The notes: generated by a model from the sequence alone, not told the origin. 64,000 bases of DNA from an uncultured Rhodospirillaceae bacterium (GCA_913030825.1 CAJWCU010000010.1:1-64000), one strand, 5' to 3'. Counted from the stretch's first letter, positions 51,017 to 60,780 are shown. Numbers and translations are program-made.

Positions 51017-51481
51017 TTACGCTTGGGATTGGATGTAGTTGGGCAGACCGATGTCCTTGATCAGGCTGACCTGGGTTTCCAGCCAATCCAGGTATTCCTC
51101 TTCGTCCTCGAGAATATCGTCGAGAAGATCGCGCGACACGTAGTCGCCCTTGGTCTCGCACAGCGCGATGGCCGTGCGCAGGTCGGCGATGCACTGTTCT
51201 TCCAGCGCCATGTCGCAATTGATGATGTCGGGCGTGTCCTCGCCGACCCGAAGCTTGCCCAGATCCTGCAGGTTGGGCAGCCCTTCGAGAAACAGAACGC
51301 GGGCGATCAGCTTGTCCGCCTGTTTCATGTCCTTGATCGACTTCTTGTATTCGTGCTCGCCCAGGTCATCCATGCCCCAATCGTTGAAGATCCGGGAATG
51401 CAGGAAGTACTGGTTGATGGCCGTAAGCTCGTTCTTGAGGATCAGATTAAGGGTTCTGACTACCTCGCGATCACCTTTCAT
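51017..51481 (-). CDS. bfr: bacterioferritin subunit with haem Met, degenerate ferroxidase site
   Basis: This 154-aa subunit keeps Met52 in SIKDMKQADK, the haem ligand, but has lost three ferroxidase ligands: Asp51 for Glu, Gln54 for His and Tyr130 for His. Glu18, Glu94 and Glu127 remain. It should bind haem and contribute to the shell and iron release, while the downstream subunit oxidises iron. ATG 51481-51479 is chosen because AGGAG then has about 7 nt spacing; an ATG two codons earlier is too close. It is the first gene of the pair. Confidence 0.92.
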   Translation of the reverse strand: MKGDREVVRTLNLILKNELTAINQYFLHSRIFNDWGMDDLGEHEYKKSIKDMKQADKLIARVLFLEGLPNLQDLGKLRVGEDTPDIINCDMALEEQCIADLRTAIALCETKGDYVSRDLLDDILEDEEEYLDWLETQVSLIKDIGLPNYIQSQA

Positions 51482-51836
51482 CGCCATTCTCCTTGATTCG
51501 GCCGAGGACCCCCATGTCCCCGATCACCAAACCTCTCATAATTCCAAATTATTGGCAAGAGCATTGATTTTATTAGATAATTTTGAAAGTTATTCGCATC
51601 CGCACCTAGATAGAGCGCACGCCGAAAGCGGCTGAAACGCTTGGCCCACCGGGATTTCGCAGGCAGGACCGACAGTTCAACAAAAGCCCTGATTTTCACA
51701 TCGGGTTTATGCAAAACTACGAATGTGTGCGGACATTGCGGCAGGGGCGCCGCTGCTTTTTTATTTATACATCTGCGCAAGTGAAAATGCCGCTCCCGGC
51801 CGCGCCACGGGAGTTCGCGGACATGGGCTGGACCGA
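51482..51836. other. 355-nt intergenic region between divergent bfr and kinase genes
   Basis: This region holds the bacterioferritin promoter on the minus strand. An AT-rich block at about 51540-51600 includes GATAATTTTGAAAGTTATT, a loose Fur/Irr-like sequence. No Shine-Dalgarno is visible just before the kinase start. No RNA or convincing small gene was recognised. Confidence 0.4.
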
Positions 51837-54050
51837 ATGCTGAAATTCGTCACCAGGAATCGCGCCTTCACGATCACCATCGCGGTGGCCGTGGCGTTGA
51901 CCTGTGCCCTGCTTGCGGCCGTCTTGCATACCTCCGACAAGATCAAGGCGACGGAACAGGCCGCCTGGTTCGGACGGGCGAAAGCGGAAACGGCGCGGCT
52001 GACCGATCAGCTCATTTCCAACATTTATAAGACCGAGGTCAACCTGCGCGCCATTTCAGAACGGTTCCGCGCGACGGGATCGGCCACGCCCGAGGCATTC
52101 GGCGCCCTGATCGCCGACGCGAAGAAGTGGGATCCGAACGTCCGCTTTCTTGCCGTCGCCTTCGCCGAGCGGTTGACGTCCGACGAACGGGCCGCAGTTG
52201 AGGCCCAACGTGGCGCCTTGACGACCCTGGGCAGCCCCAACCGGCGGGCGGCCGACGCCGATCGCAGTTATGCCGTCCGCGCCGTGGCCCCACCCAATCC
52301 CCTGATCCGCGTCGGCACCGATCTGGCGTCCCATCCGGCCTTTCTCGCGACCATCAAGACGGCGGAGCGGCTGCCCGGCACGACGATCATCGGCCCGTCC
52401 TTTAACGGCGCCGAGGGCGACCGGGAATTTCCCATCGCCGTTCTGAGCTCCCTGGGCGACGCGCCCGGGGTCGTCGTCGCGACACTGAAGCTGGAGCCGT
52501 TCTTCGCCGCGACGACGCAGGACCAGGCATCTTCGGGCATCGGACTGCGGCTGATCGAATACGATGCCCGGTCGGGCACCGACCCTTTGCGGACCGCCGT
52601 GATCGGCGACATGGAAGCACCCGAGGGCGTCCACACGGAGGTCATCCGGATCAGCCGCGGCCTCGCCAGTTGGGCGCTGTACTGGGATATTTCCAAGAAC
52701 TTCCAGGGCGGGCCGAACAAGAATATCGAGTATGTCACCCGCTACGGCGGAAGCATTCTGGCGGTTCTGTTACCGGCCATTCTCGCCTACCTCGCGATCC
52801 AAAGCCTGCGCTTCAAAAGCCAGGTGCGGGAGAAGACGGCGGAATTGTCGCGTTCGGCCATGATCATTCAATTGACCATGGACACCATCGATCAAGGTTT
52901 CGCCGTGTGGAACGCCGACCACCGCCTGGTGGTCTGGAGCAAACGCTGCCTGGAGTTCTGGTATCAACCGGGCCCCTGGCTGACGGCGGGCACGCATATG
53001 CGTGATATCTTCGTCCACCTGGCCAATCAGGGTGCCTTCGGCGACGGCGACCCGGAAGAGATCGCCCAGGTCGAATTGGCGCGGGTCGTCGGCGCAGGCC
53101 CGCAATCCGAGGAACGGTTCACCATGACCGACGGGCGCCGGGTCCATGTCCGCAGGTTCCCCTTGGACCGGGGCGGCCATATCGCCGTCTACACGGACGT
53201 CACGGCGCAGGAAAAGGCGATTGAAGAACTCTCGCACGCCCGCGACGAGATGGAGGACATGGTCCGTGATCGAACACGCGACCTGATCGTTGCGCGGGAC
53301 AAGGCGGAACAGGCGAGCCACGCCAAGACCCGTCTCCTCGCCAACGTCAGTCACGAATTACGCACACCGCTCAACGCGATTATCGGCTTTTCGGAAATGA
53401 TCGGCATGCGCAGCGCCGACGACGCGGTCGCGGAATACGCCAAAAACATCAAACTCGCGGGCGAGGACCTGTTGTCCGTCGTCTGTGACCTGCTGGAAAT
53501 CTCCCGCGTTGAATCCGGGGGCGCCGAACTGGATATCGAGGATGTGGATATCCGCGAGGCGGTCGACGGCGTTTTCGTTCTGGTCAGCGGCGCCGCCCGC
53601 GGGTCCGGGCCGGCCCTGGTTTGTTCAGTGCCCGAGAACCTGCCGCCGCTGCGGGCGGATCCGCTGCGTCTGAAACAAATCCTGCTCAACCTCATCGATA
53701 ACGCGGTCAAGTTCTCGGCCGACGACAGCGTGACGGAGGTCTCCGCGTCGCTCGACCATGACGGCGACATGATCATTCGGGTCCGAGACCGGGGGATCGG
53801 TATTCAGCCGGAAGACCTGCCGCGTATTCTCGAGCCCTTCGCCCAGGTCCAGGACATCATGAGCCGAACCCATGAAGGCATCGGGTTGGGCCTGCCCCTG
53901 GCGCGGTCGTTGACGGAAATGATGGAAGGCAAACTGTCGATCGCCAGCGTGCCCGGCGAGGGGACGACCGTCACCCTGGTATTTCCCGCCGCCCAGGTCG
54001 GCCGCCGCGCGGCACCGCCGCCGGTCGAAGCCGACCGCCCCGGCGCCTAA
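51837..54050 (+). CDS. PAS-containing membrane sensor histidine kinase (orphan)
   Basis: This 737-aa kinase has TM1 at about residues 10-30 and a periplasmic sensor region to ~300. TM2 (SILAVLLPAILAYLAIQSL), a PAS domain (IIQLTMDTIDQGFAVWNADH) and a short coiled coil follow. The HisKA motif is RLLANVSHELRTPLNAIIG, and HATPase motifs are NLIDNAVKFS, VRDRGIGI and EGIGLGLPLARS. No receiver domain or response regulator gene lies next to it. ATG 51837 is the likely start, though the frame stays open upstream and no good ribosome site is seen. Confidence 0.88.
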   Translation: MLKFVTRNRAFTITIAVAVALTCALLAAVLHTSDKIKATEQAAWFGRAKAETARLTDQLISNIYKTEVNLRAISERFRATGSATPEAFGALIADAKKWDPNVRFLAVAFAERLTSDERAAVEAQRGALTTLGSPNRRAADADRSYAVRAVAPPNPLIRVGTDLASHPAFLATIKTAERLPGTTIIGPSFNGAEGDREFPIAVLSSLGDAPGVVVATLKLEPFFAATTQDQASSGIGLRLIEYDARSGTDPLRTAVIGDMEAPEGVHTEVIRISRGLASWALYWDISKNFQGGPNKNIEYVTRYGGSILAVLLPAILAYLAIQSLRFKSQVREKTAELSRSAMIIQLTMDTIDQGFAVWNADHRLVVWSKRCLEFWYQPGPWLTAGTHMRDIFVHLANQGAFGDGDPEEIAQVELARVVGAGPQSEERFTMTDGRRVHVRRFPLDRGGHIAVYTDVTAQEKAIEELSHARDEMEDMVRDRTRDLIVARDKAEQASHAKTRLLANVSHELRTPLNAIIGFSEMIGMRSADDAVAEYAKNIKLAGEDLLSVVCDLLEISRVESGGAELDIEDVDIREAVDGVFVLVSGAARGSGPALVCSVPENLPPLRADPLRLKQILLNLIDNAVKFSADDSVTEVSASLDHDGDMIIRVRDRGIGIQPEDLPRILEPFAQVQDIMSRTHEGIGLGLPLARSLTEMMEGKLSIASVPGEGTTVTLVFPAAQVGRRAAPPPVEADRPGA

Positions 54051-54065
54051 GGCCGCGATCAAGTC

Positions 54066-55427
54066 TTACAGATAAGGTCCCGGGATAATGGGGCTGCCGT
54101 CACGGAACCGGTCGGCGCGGAAGCGGCGAACGTCGTGGCCGGGATCGCGGCCCATGACCATATCCGCCATGACCCGACCGATGGCCGGGCCGATTCCGAA
54201 CCCATGGCCGGACAGACCCGTGCAGATGAACATGCCGGGCAGCGCCGGATCTTCGCCCAAGGTCGGCACCACGTCGGGGGTGACGTCGATCATCCCGGCC
54301 CAGGCTTCCGCCAGTTTCAACCCGGCCAAGGCCGGATAGCGTTCGCCGATGCGCCGTTCCAGGCGCCGGATTTCGGACGGATGGGCCGGCGGGTCGAGCA
54401 CGCGCATACGCTCGAAGGGGCTGACCTCGTCGGCGGTCCAACGCGACGGCGTGCCCCAGGCACCGGGATATCCGCGGGGCGCGCCCAGGGTCAGGCGCAT
54501 GTCGCGCCAGGACGCCCCCATGGCCTTTATGAACTTGGCAAAATACTTGAACGATTTAGGCGACAGATAGTGCTCCGCCAAGGTGCCGGTAGCCAGGGTA
54601 TAGCCGCCGTCGGCGCGCCGCCTGAGGCATAGCCCGACGTTGCGGATGTTCGGCACGTCGTCCCGGCCGTCGAACAGCGGCGGCGCAACGTCCGTCCGGG
54701 CCACGGTGCAGCGCACGGCAAGTTGCGGCAGGTCGACCCCTGCGTTATGGGCGAAATGGGTGGACCAAGCACCGGCCGCGAGGACGACCGCGTTACAGGC
54801 GACCCGGCCTTTTTCCGTGACCACGCCGACGACCCGCCCGCCCTGCACGTCGACCGTGCGCACGGCGCAGTCCTCGGCGATCTTGGCGCCCAGGCGCCCG
54901 GCCGCGCGGGCCAGCGCCGGAACAGCGGCAAAGGGCTCGCCCCGGCCGTCCGACGCGGTCAGCATGCCGCCGGCGAAGTCGCCCGGCAGGCCGGGGTAAA
55001 GGGATTTGATCTCGTCCGGCGTCAGAAGCCGCGTATCCAGCTGATGTTCCTTGGCCATCGCGAGCCAGTCTTCATACCCGGCCATTTGCTGCCGGCTGGT
55101 CGCCAGATACAGGCAGCCTTCCTGGGTGAAGGTCAAATCGGCCTCGCCCGTTTCCGCCGCCAGCCCGCGCCAGATGCGGTTGGCCTCCATCATGATCGGC
55201 AGTTCGGCATAGTCCCGCCCCTGCTGGCGGATCCATCCCCAATTGCGCGACGATTGTTCGCCGGCGACCCGGCCCTTCTCGCACAACAGGACCGATTGCC
55301 CGCGCTGGGCCAGGAAATAGGCCGTGGCCGTGCCGGCCACACCGGCGCCGATGACGACGACGTCGACGGCGTCGGGGATCGGATCGGAAAACCGAACGGG
55401 CGTGTTATGTGTATTAATCGGCGGCAT
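54066..55427 (-). CDS. FAD-dependent oxidoreductase, DAO family
   Basis: This 453-aa protein belongs to the glycine/D-amino-acid oxidase group. The FAD motif DVVVIGAGVAGTATAYFLAQ is followed by VLLCEKGRVAGEQSSRNWGWIRQQ, read as two short pieces. Other features are GRVACNAVVLAAGAWS, EAWAGMIDVTPDVVPTLGE and FICTGLSGHGFGIGPAIGR. It lacks a secretion signal. Likely substrates are secondary or D-amino acids. It lies divergent from the GMC oxidoreductase gene, and shared control is possible. Confidence 0.88.
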   Translation of the reverse strand: MPPINTHNTPVRFSDPIPDAVDVVVIGAGVAGTATAYFLAQRGQSVLLCEKGRVAGEQSSRNWGWIRQQGRDYAELPIMMEANRIWRGLAAETGEADLTFTQEGCLYLATSRQQMAGYEDWLAMAKEHQLDTRLLTPDEIKSLYPGLPGDFAGGMLTASDGRGEPFAAVPALARAAGRLGAKIAEDCAVRTVDVQGGRVVGVVTEKGRVACNAVVLAAGAWSTHFAHNAGVDLPQLAVRCTVARTDVAPPLFDGRDDVPNIRNVGLCLRRRADGGYTLATGTLAEHYLSPKSFKYFAKFIKAMGASWRDMRLTLGAPRGYPGAWGTPSRWTADEVSPFERMRVLDPPAHPSEIRRLERRIGERYPALAGLKLAEAWAGMIDVTPDVVPTLGEDPALPGMFICTGLSGHGFGIGPAIGRVMADMVMGRDPGHDVRRFRADRFRDGSPIIPGPYL

Positions 55428-55619
55428 CTTGATCGGCGGTATGGGCGCCCCATAATCGGCGCCCCGCTGCGCCCTGAGGAATCGATCTTGCCACGGAAAA
55501 GCAGCACCGCCTATAGGGAGAATTGATCCTTGCCCAACGGTGGCCGGATGGGATTACCTAGGCGTCAAACAGGCTACAAGCCGCTCATCCAAGTTGAAGA
55601 ATTCCAAGTAGAAAATCAG

Positions 55620-57257
55620 ATGGAAACATACGACTACATCATCATCGGCGCCGGATCGGCGGGCTGCGTGCTGGCCAACCGGCTGACGGAAAACGGCAAG
55701 TACAGCGTCTGCGTGCTGGAAGCCGGGCCGCCCGACCGCCATCCCATGATCCATATTCCGGCGGGCTTCATGAAGCTTTTGGATCACAAGACCCTGAACT
55801 GGCGTTACGCGACGGAGCCCACGGAATGGACCGCCGGACGCGCCATTCCCGTGCCGCGCGGCAAGACGCTCGGCGGATCAAGCTCGATCAACGGCAACGT
55901 CTACAACCGGGGCAACCGGGAGGATTACAATTCCTGGGCGCAGTTGGGCAACCGGGGCTGGGGCTATGCCGACGTCCTGCCCTATTTCAAACGGTCGGAA
56001 AAACGCATCGGCGACGGCGACGACAAGTTCCGCGGCCGGGGCGGCAGCCTCTGCGTCACCGATACGGACCTCTCGCACACGCTTTGCGAAGCCTTCATGG
56101 CCGGCGCCGAAAGCTTGGGCATTCCGCGCAACCCCGATTACAACGGCGAAACCCAGGAAGGCGTCGCCTATACCCAGCGCACCATCCACAACCGCCGCCG
56201 TATGAGCGCCGCCAAGGCGTTTCTTCATCCGGCGATGAAGCGGCCCAACCTGCGGGTCGTCACCCACGCCTTCGCGACCAACCTGATCCTGGACGGCAAG
56301 CGGGTCACCGGCGTGCGCTACCTGAAAGGCGGGCGCGGCGGTGCGGCGCACGAGATTTCGGCGACCAAGGAAGTGATCCTGTCCGGCGGGGTCATCAATT
56401 CGCCGCAGCTGTTGCAGATTTCCGGGATCGGCGACCCGAACCACCTGGCGGACCTGGGTGTCGAGGTGCGGCACGTCCTGCCCGCCGTCGGCCAGAATTT
56501 GCGCGATCACTACGCCCCCCGGTTCACGGCGCGGGTCAAGAACACGGGCAGCATCAACCAGCGGGCGCAGGGCCTAGGATTGGTGCCCGAGGTCGCCAAA
56601 TACCTGATGGGCAAGCCCAGCGTGCTGGGCCTGCAGGCGACCATGGTCTATGGATTCTGGCATTCGAACCCGGCGATCGCCAACTCGGATTTGCAGCTGA
56701 CCTTCATGCCCGCCAGCTACATCGCCGGCCGCCAGACGGTGCTGGACAAGTTCCCCGGCATGACCGTCGCCTCCTGGCAGCAGCGCCCGGAAAGCACCGG
56801 CTACGTCAAAGCGCTCTCGACCGACCCCTTCGAAAAACCGGTTATCAATCCCCGCTATCTGGAACACGCAACAGACCGCCAGGTGCTGCTGGCCGGGATG
56901 AAGCTGGTCCGCCAGATCCTCCGCTCGGCCCCCATGGCGCCCTATTTCGCGGGCGAGGAATTCCCCGGCGAACAGGTCCAGAGCGACGCCGACCTGATGG
57001 AGGCCGCCAAGATCCGCGCGACCACGACCTTCCATCCCATGGGCACCTGCCGCATGGGCCCGGCGACGGACAAGTCGACCGTGGTCGACGACCAGTTGCG
57101 GATGCACGGCATGGAAGGATTGCGCGTCGTCGATGCCTCGATCATGCCCAATATGCCGTCGGCCAACCTGAACGCGGCGACCATCATGATTGCGGAGAAG
57201 GCCTCCGACATGATTTTGGGCAAGACACCCCCGCCGGCGGAAATCGTCGAAGGCTGA
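55620..57257 (+). CDS. GMC-family oxidoreductase (choline dehydrogenase-like)
   Basis: This 545-aa FAD enzyme oxidises an alcohol. ATG 55620 gives the normal N-terminus ETYDYIIIGAGSAGCVLANRL, shown as YDYIIIGAGSAGCVLAN. GMC signatures are RGKTLGGSSSINGNVYNRG and VILSGGVINSPQLLQISGIG. The catalytic His lies in TTFHPMGTCRMG, with the C-terminal ANLNAATIMIAEKASDM. A TTG at 55530 has a well-placed GGGAG and would add 30 residues, so the start is open. The sequence is in the BetA/alcohol dehydrogenase range; substrate unknown. Confidence 0.88.
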   Translation: METYDYIIIGAGSAGCVLANRLTENGKYSVCVLEAGPPDRHPMIHIPAGFMKLLDHKTLNWRYATEPTEWTAGRAIPVPRGKTLGGSSSINGNVYNRGNREDYNSWAQLGNRGWGYADVLPYFKRSEKRIGDGDDKFRGRGGSLCVTDTDLSHTLCEAFMAGAESLGIPRNPDYNGETQEGVAYTQRTIHNRRRMSAAKAFLHPAMKRPNLRVVTHAFATNLILDGKRVTGVRYLKGGRGGAAHEISATKEVILSGGVINSPQLLQISGIGDPNHLADLGVEVRHVLPAVGQNLRDHYAPRFTARVKNTGSINQRAQGLGLVPEVAKYLMGKPSVLGLQATMVYGFWHSNPAIANSDLQLTFMPASYIAGRQTVLDKFPGMTVASWQQRPESTGYVKALSTDPFEKPVINPRYLEHATDRQVLLAGMKLVRQILRSAPMAPYFAGEEFPGEQVQSDADLMEAAKIRATTTFHPMGTCRMGPATDKSTVVDDQLRMHGMEGLRVVDASIMPNMPSANLNAATIMIAEKASDMILGKTPPPAEIVEG

Positions 57258-57359
57258 CGGACGGGCTTGCCGACCTGCCCACGACCTTACCGGATGACTT
57301 GAAGGCTCGGACAATTGGTCGGATAAATACCCTCAAGAACAATCTTGGGGGGTGACGTT

Positions 57360-57968
57360 TTGCCGTATCTGGAAATTCTGGGCTATGCCGCGTCCGGCGC
57401 GGTCTTCATGACTTTTTGGATGAAAGCCATGATCCCGCTTCGGATCATGGGCCTGGTCAGCAACATTCTCTTTTTCTCCTACGGCGCCTACGACCATCTC
57501 GTGCCGATCATGATCCTGCACGGCTGCCTGCTTCCCTTGAATCTGTTGCGGCTCTATCAGACGGTCCGCCTGAAACGGCGAATTCACGAGCTTGCGCATG
57601 CCGAATTCGATGTCGAATCACTGCTGCCGTTCATGTCGGAACGGCGGATCGACAAAGGGACCGTGTTGTGGCGCCGCGGTGACCCGGCAAGCGATATCTT
57701 CTACCTCTCCTCGGGCCGGGTCCGTATCGAAGAACTGGGCCTGGACGTCACGCCCGGAAACTTGATCGGCGAGATCGCCATGTTCTCACCAGACCGCCAA
57801 AGGACACAGACAGTCACCTGCCTGCAGGACTGTCTGTTTCTCGCCATTTCTGAGGAAAAGGTGCTCGAACTGTTTTCCGACAACCCGGAATTCGGGCTCT
57901 ATCTCATCAAGATGATCGTCAATCGGCTGTCCGCCAATCTGGAAATAACGGCCACCAAGCCGGCCTGA
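57360..57968 (+). CDS. membrane protein with cyclic-nucleotide-binding domain, no HTH
   Basis: This 202-aa protein starts at TTG 57360 behind GGGGGGTGA. Residues 1-75 hold two or three membrane helices (ILGYAASGAVFMTFWMKAMI; IPLRIMGLVSNILFFSYGAY; VPIMILHGCLLPLNLLRLY). Residues ~95-195 are a cNMP-binding beta roll with VLWRRGDPASDIFYLSSGR, NLIGEIAMFSPDRQRTQTV and LFLAISEEKVLELF. No DNA-binding domain or channel pore follows, unlike CRP or ion channels. The output is unclear; it may regulate a membrane partner in response to cAMP or cGMP. Confidence 0.78.
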   Translation: MPYLEILGYAASGAVFMTFWMKAMIPLRIMGLVSNILFFSYGAYDHLVPIMILHGCLLPLNLLRLYQTVRLKRRIHELAHAEFDVESLLPFMSERRIDKGTVLWRRGDPASDIFYLSSGRVRIEELGLDVTPGNLIGEIAMFSPDRQRTQTVTCLQDCLFLAISEEKVLELFSDNPEFGLYLIKMIVNRLSANLEITATKPA

Positions 57969-57999
57969 TACCGCCGTCGACGGAACACCGGGGGGCCTT

Positions 58000-58395
58000 T
58001 CAGCCGCCACGCTGTTCGCGGACCCAACTCCTGGCCGCGCGCAGCGTCGAGAATATCCGGATGTCATGCCCGGGCGGGCGTGGCCCGCCGTCGATGAAGG
58101 CCCGAAAGACGGTCTGCATCTTGGTATTGGGCGAGACCAATGCCGTCATCCGGGGGTTGGGACGATCGCCGAAGATTTGCCGGGACCGCGCGGCATGCCC
58201 GGCGCCGATGGCTTCGGTCAGGGCGAACAGGGCATCGCCGTCGATCCCTGAAAAATCGAAGATATGATAGGCGTGCCGTTCACGACCCGGATGCGCGGCG
58301 GTCGCTTCCGCGATCTCCACGAACTCGTAGGGCACGGCGAACCCGGTCAGGGGTACAAGCAGACCGTCGCCTTCATCGATGATCGTGAACGGCAT
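58000..58395 (-). CDS. STAS/SpoIIAA-like small protein
   Basis: This 131-aa cytoplasmic protein begins PFTIIDEGDGLLVPLTGF and continues with YHIFDFSGIDGDALFALTE, then RMTALVSPNTKMQTVFRAF and DIRIFSTLRAARSWVREQ. The alternating strands and helices suggest an STAS-like fold as in anti-sigma antagonists, but the usual Ser is not clear. It lies between two convergent genes and its role is unknown. Confidence 0.6.
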   Translation of the reverse strand: MPFTIIDEGDGLLVPLTGFAVPYEFVEIAEATAAHPGRERHAYHIFDFSGIDGDALFALTEAIGAGHAARSRQIFGDRPNPRMTALVSPNTKMQTVFRAFIDGGPRPPGHDIRIFSTLRAARSWVREQRGG

Positions 58396-58430
58396 CTATA
58401 CCTATGGCGGCGACAACGCGCCGCAATCAG

Positions 58431-59216
58431 TCAGCGGAAATCGAAACCACGCCCCTTGAGCGCCGCGCGCAAATGATCACGGGGGCGTTCGGCGTATTTC
58501 TTATCGACGTCGGCCGACCAACTGTCGTCGTCCGTCGGCTTGTTGATTTCGTCGTAATGCGCCTTCAACTGAGCGTTATAGGGCGAAACGATGCCGACGG
58601 CCTTGGCCGCGTCATAGCGTTCGTAATGAATGACGCCCTCGGCGGGCATGCGCGGCTTCTGTTTCGGCTGTCCGGCGGGATAGCCCAGGCAAAGCCCGAA
58701 CACCACATAGGTCCGCTGTGCCAGGCCGAGAACCTCGGCGACGGCTTCCGGATCGTTGCGCATGGCGCCGATCATGACACCCTGGATGCCCAGGCTGTCC
58801 GCCGCCACATAAGCGGCCATACCGACCAATGAGGCGTCGATAGAGGCCATCAGGCCCATTTCCAGGTTGTTGTCGTCGAGATCACGGCCGTTGCGTTGGA
58901 ACGCCGTCTCGATGCGCGTCAGGTCGGCGACAAAGGCGAGGTACACCGGGCAGGTCTCGATATGCTTCTGCCCACCGGCGATTTTGGCCAGCTTGGCCTT
59001 GGTTTCCGGGTCGCGCACGACGATCACGGAATAGGCCTGCAGGTTGCCGGAGGTCGGCGCCCGGCGGGCGGCCTCCAGAATCGCGGTCAGTTGTTCGTCG
59101 GTCACGTCGCGGTCCGCGAAATCGCGGATCGAACGCCGGGCACCCAGTACCCGGATGGTTTCACTGTCGGTCAGGGTTTCCTCGGTCTGGCCCGTTGGGC
59201 CGTCTGGCGGGGTCAT
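58431..59216 (-). CDS. NfsA-like nitroreductase/flavin reductase
   Basis: This 261-aa FMN enzyme has the nitroreductase N-terminus RVLGARRSIRDFADRDV and RAPTSGNLQAYSVIVVRD. The middle patch GMAAYVAADSLGIQGVMIGAM and C-terminal VVFGLCLGYPAGQPKQKPRMP fit the NfsA/FRP group that uses NADPH. ATG 59216-59214 starts a short polar tail before the domain. It may reduce quinones, nitro compounds or flavins; substrate unknown. Confidence 0.87.
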   Translation of the reverse strand: MTPPDGPTGQTEETLTDSETIRVLGARRSIRDFADRDVTDEQLTAILEAARRAPTSGNLQAYSVIVVRDPETKAKLAKIAGGQKHIETCPVYLAFVADLTRIETAFQRNGRDLDDNNLEMGLMASIDASLVGMAAYVAADSLGIQGVMIGAMRNDPEAVAEVLGLAQRTYVVFGLCLGYPAGQPKQKPRMPAEGVIHYERYDAAKAVGIVSPYNAQLKAHYDEINKPTDDDSWSADVDKKYAERPRDHLRAALKGRGFDFR

Positions 59217-59398
59217 GTCTCAAAACTCCGAAATTACAGATTTGCGCCACAATACCCCCGTCTAGGTGGTCAAGGCACCCCTTCTTGTCCAGGTATTCGC
59301 TAATTCGTGATCTCGGTCGCAAGAAATCCCGATTGCAGGTTTGACACACCAATTTATGATCAATCCCAGGGCCGTACAGGACATGGGGATCCGCCGCC

Positions 59399-60757
59399 GT
59401 GGATGAATTCGCCAACTTTCAGGATATTCTCGATCTCGTCGTCAAGACGGTGACCAGCCAGGAATTTTTCCTGCAATTGATGGTCGTCGTCTTGACCATC
59501 GTCGTCGCCTGGTTCCTGTCGTCGAAGCTGCGTGATCGGCTGGATGCCTCCCAGAACGCCGAAGACGACGGGACCCGCCGCATCCGGCGCCGGATCGGGT
59601 CGGTCTTTTATCCCGTCCGCGAATTGTTGTTCCCGGCCATCGGCGCTTTGCTCATGGGCGTCGCCGTGGCGATTTCCGGTGGGTTCTTCCACCATACCTG
59701 GCTGGTCAAGCTGGTACAGGGGTTCTACGCCTTCACCCTGGTCCTTCTGATCTCGTCGAAGTTCGTTCACTCGGCCTACGTCAAATTCTTCATGAACGCC
59801 GTGGTGATGCCGATCATCGCGCTTTACGCCTTCAGCGTCCTTGACGATCTGATCGCCGTGTTCGACGGCGTGATCCTGGAACTGGGCAGCATCAAGTTCA
59901 CGCTCTACGGCCTGATCCGGACGGCTGTCTTCGGCATCCTGCTGTTCTGGATTGGGCGGCTGTCCAACACCAAGGGCCAGGATCTGATCCGCACGCGGGC
60001 GTCGCTGGATGACACGACGCGCGAACTCGCCCTGAAATCCTTCCAGGTCGCCCTGGTCGTCGTCTTCAGCCTGTTGTTCCTGCAGGTCGCGGGCATTGAT
60101 CTGACGGCGCTGGTCGTGTTCGGCGGCGCCATCGGCGTCGGCCTGGGCTTCGGGTTGCAGCAGATCGCGTCGAACTTCATTTCCGGCGTCATCATCCTGC
60201 TCGACCGCTCCATCGCCATCGGCGATTTCATCGAACTGGAGGACGGCCGGTCCGGCGTGCTGCGCGAACTGGGCATGCGCTCGGCGATTCTCGAGACCTA
60301 CGACGGCAAGGACATCATGGTGCCGAACGAAAAGTTCATCACCACGGCCTTCGTCAACTGGACCCATCACAACCAGAAACAACGCTATCCCATCAATTTC
60401 GAAGTCGCCTACGGCACCGACCTGGAAAAGCTGTTCGACATCCTGCGCGAAGTCGTCGCCTCGCATCCGCGCGTGCTGTCCGGCGAGGACGTGCCCTTCG
60501 AGGAACGGCCCGACGCGGAAATCGCCAGCTTCGCCGAAAGCGGCATCGAGATCCTGGTCGAGTTCTGGATGGAAGGCGTCGACGACGGTAAGAACCGCGT
60601 CGGCGCGGACCTCTTGTTCATGATCTGGAAGGCGCTGCAGGACAACGGGATCGAAATCCCCTACCCGCACCGCGTCATTACGATTGAGGAAAAGAAGGCC
60701 GCGCCCGCCCCCCGCAAGCGCAAAGCCCCGGCGGCAAAACCAGCCGCGAAAAAATAG
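59399..60757 (+). CDS. MscS-family mechanosensitive channel
   Basis: This 452-aa inner-membrane channel has four to five helices before the MscS core. The pore and beta domain begin with TALVVFGGAIGVGLGFGLQQ, followed by FISGVIILLDRSIAIGDF and ELEDGRSGVLRELGMRSAIL. GKDIMVPNEKFITTAFVNW follows. The C-terminal tail is basic (KRKAPAAKPAAKK). GTG 59399 is used, with GGGGA about 10 nt upstream. It releases solutes on hypo-osmotic shock. Confidence 0.92.
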   Translation: MDEFANFQDILDLVVKTVTSQEFFLQLMVVVLTIVVAWFLSSKLRDRLDASQNAEDDGTRRIRRRIGSVFYPVRELLFPAIGALLMGVAVAISGGFFHHTWLVKLVQGFYAFTLVLLISSKFVHSAYVKFFMNAVVMPIIALYAFSVLDDLIAVFDGVILELGSIKFTLYGLIRTAVFGILLFWIGRLSNTKGQDLIRTRASLDDTTRELALKSFQVALVVVFSLLFLQVAGIDLTALVVFGGAIGVGLGFGLQQIASNFISGVIILLDRSIAIGDFIELEDGRSGVLRELGMRSAILETYDGKDIMVPNEKFITTAFVNWTHHNQKQRYPINFEVAYGTDLEKLFDILREVVASHPRVLSGEDVPFEERPDAEIASFAESGIEILVEFWMEGVDDGKNRVGADLLFMIWKALQDNGIEIPYPHRVITIEEKKAAPAPRKRKAPAAKPAAKK

Positions 60758-60780
60758 GGCCGGACGTTTCCGCCCGGCCC
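60750..60780 (-). terminator. Rho-independent terminator for the SucD-like gene
   Basis: GGGCCGG at 60757-60763 pairs with CCGGCCC at 60774-60780; the stem is extended by CG/CG across one mismatch. On the minus strand it is followed by TATTTTTT, so it ends the operon that includes the SucD-like gene. Confidence 0.75.
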
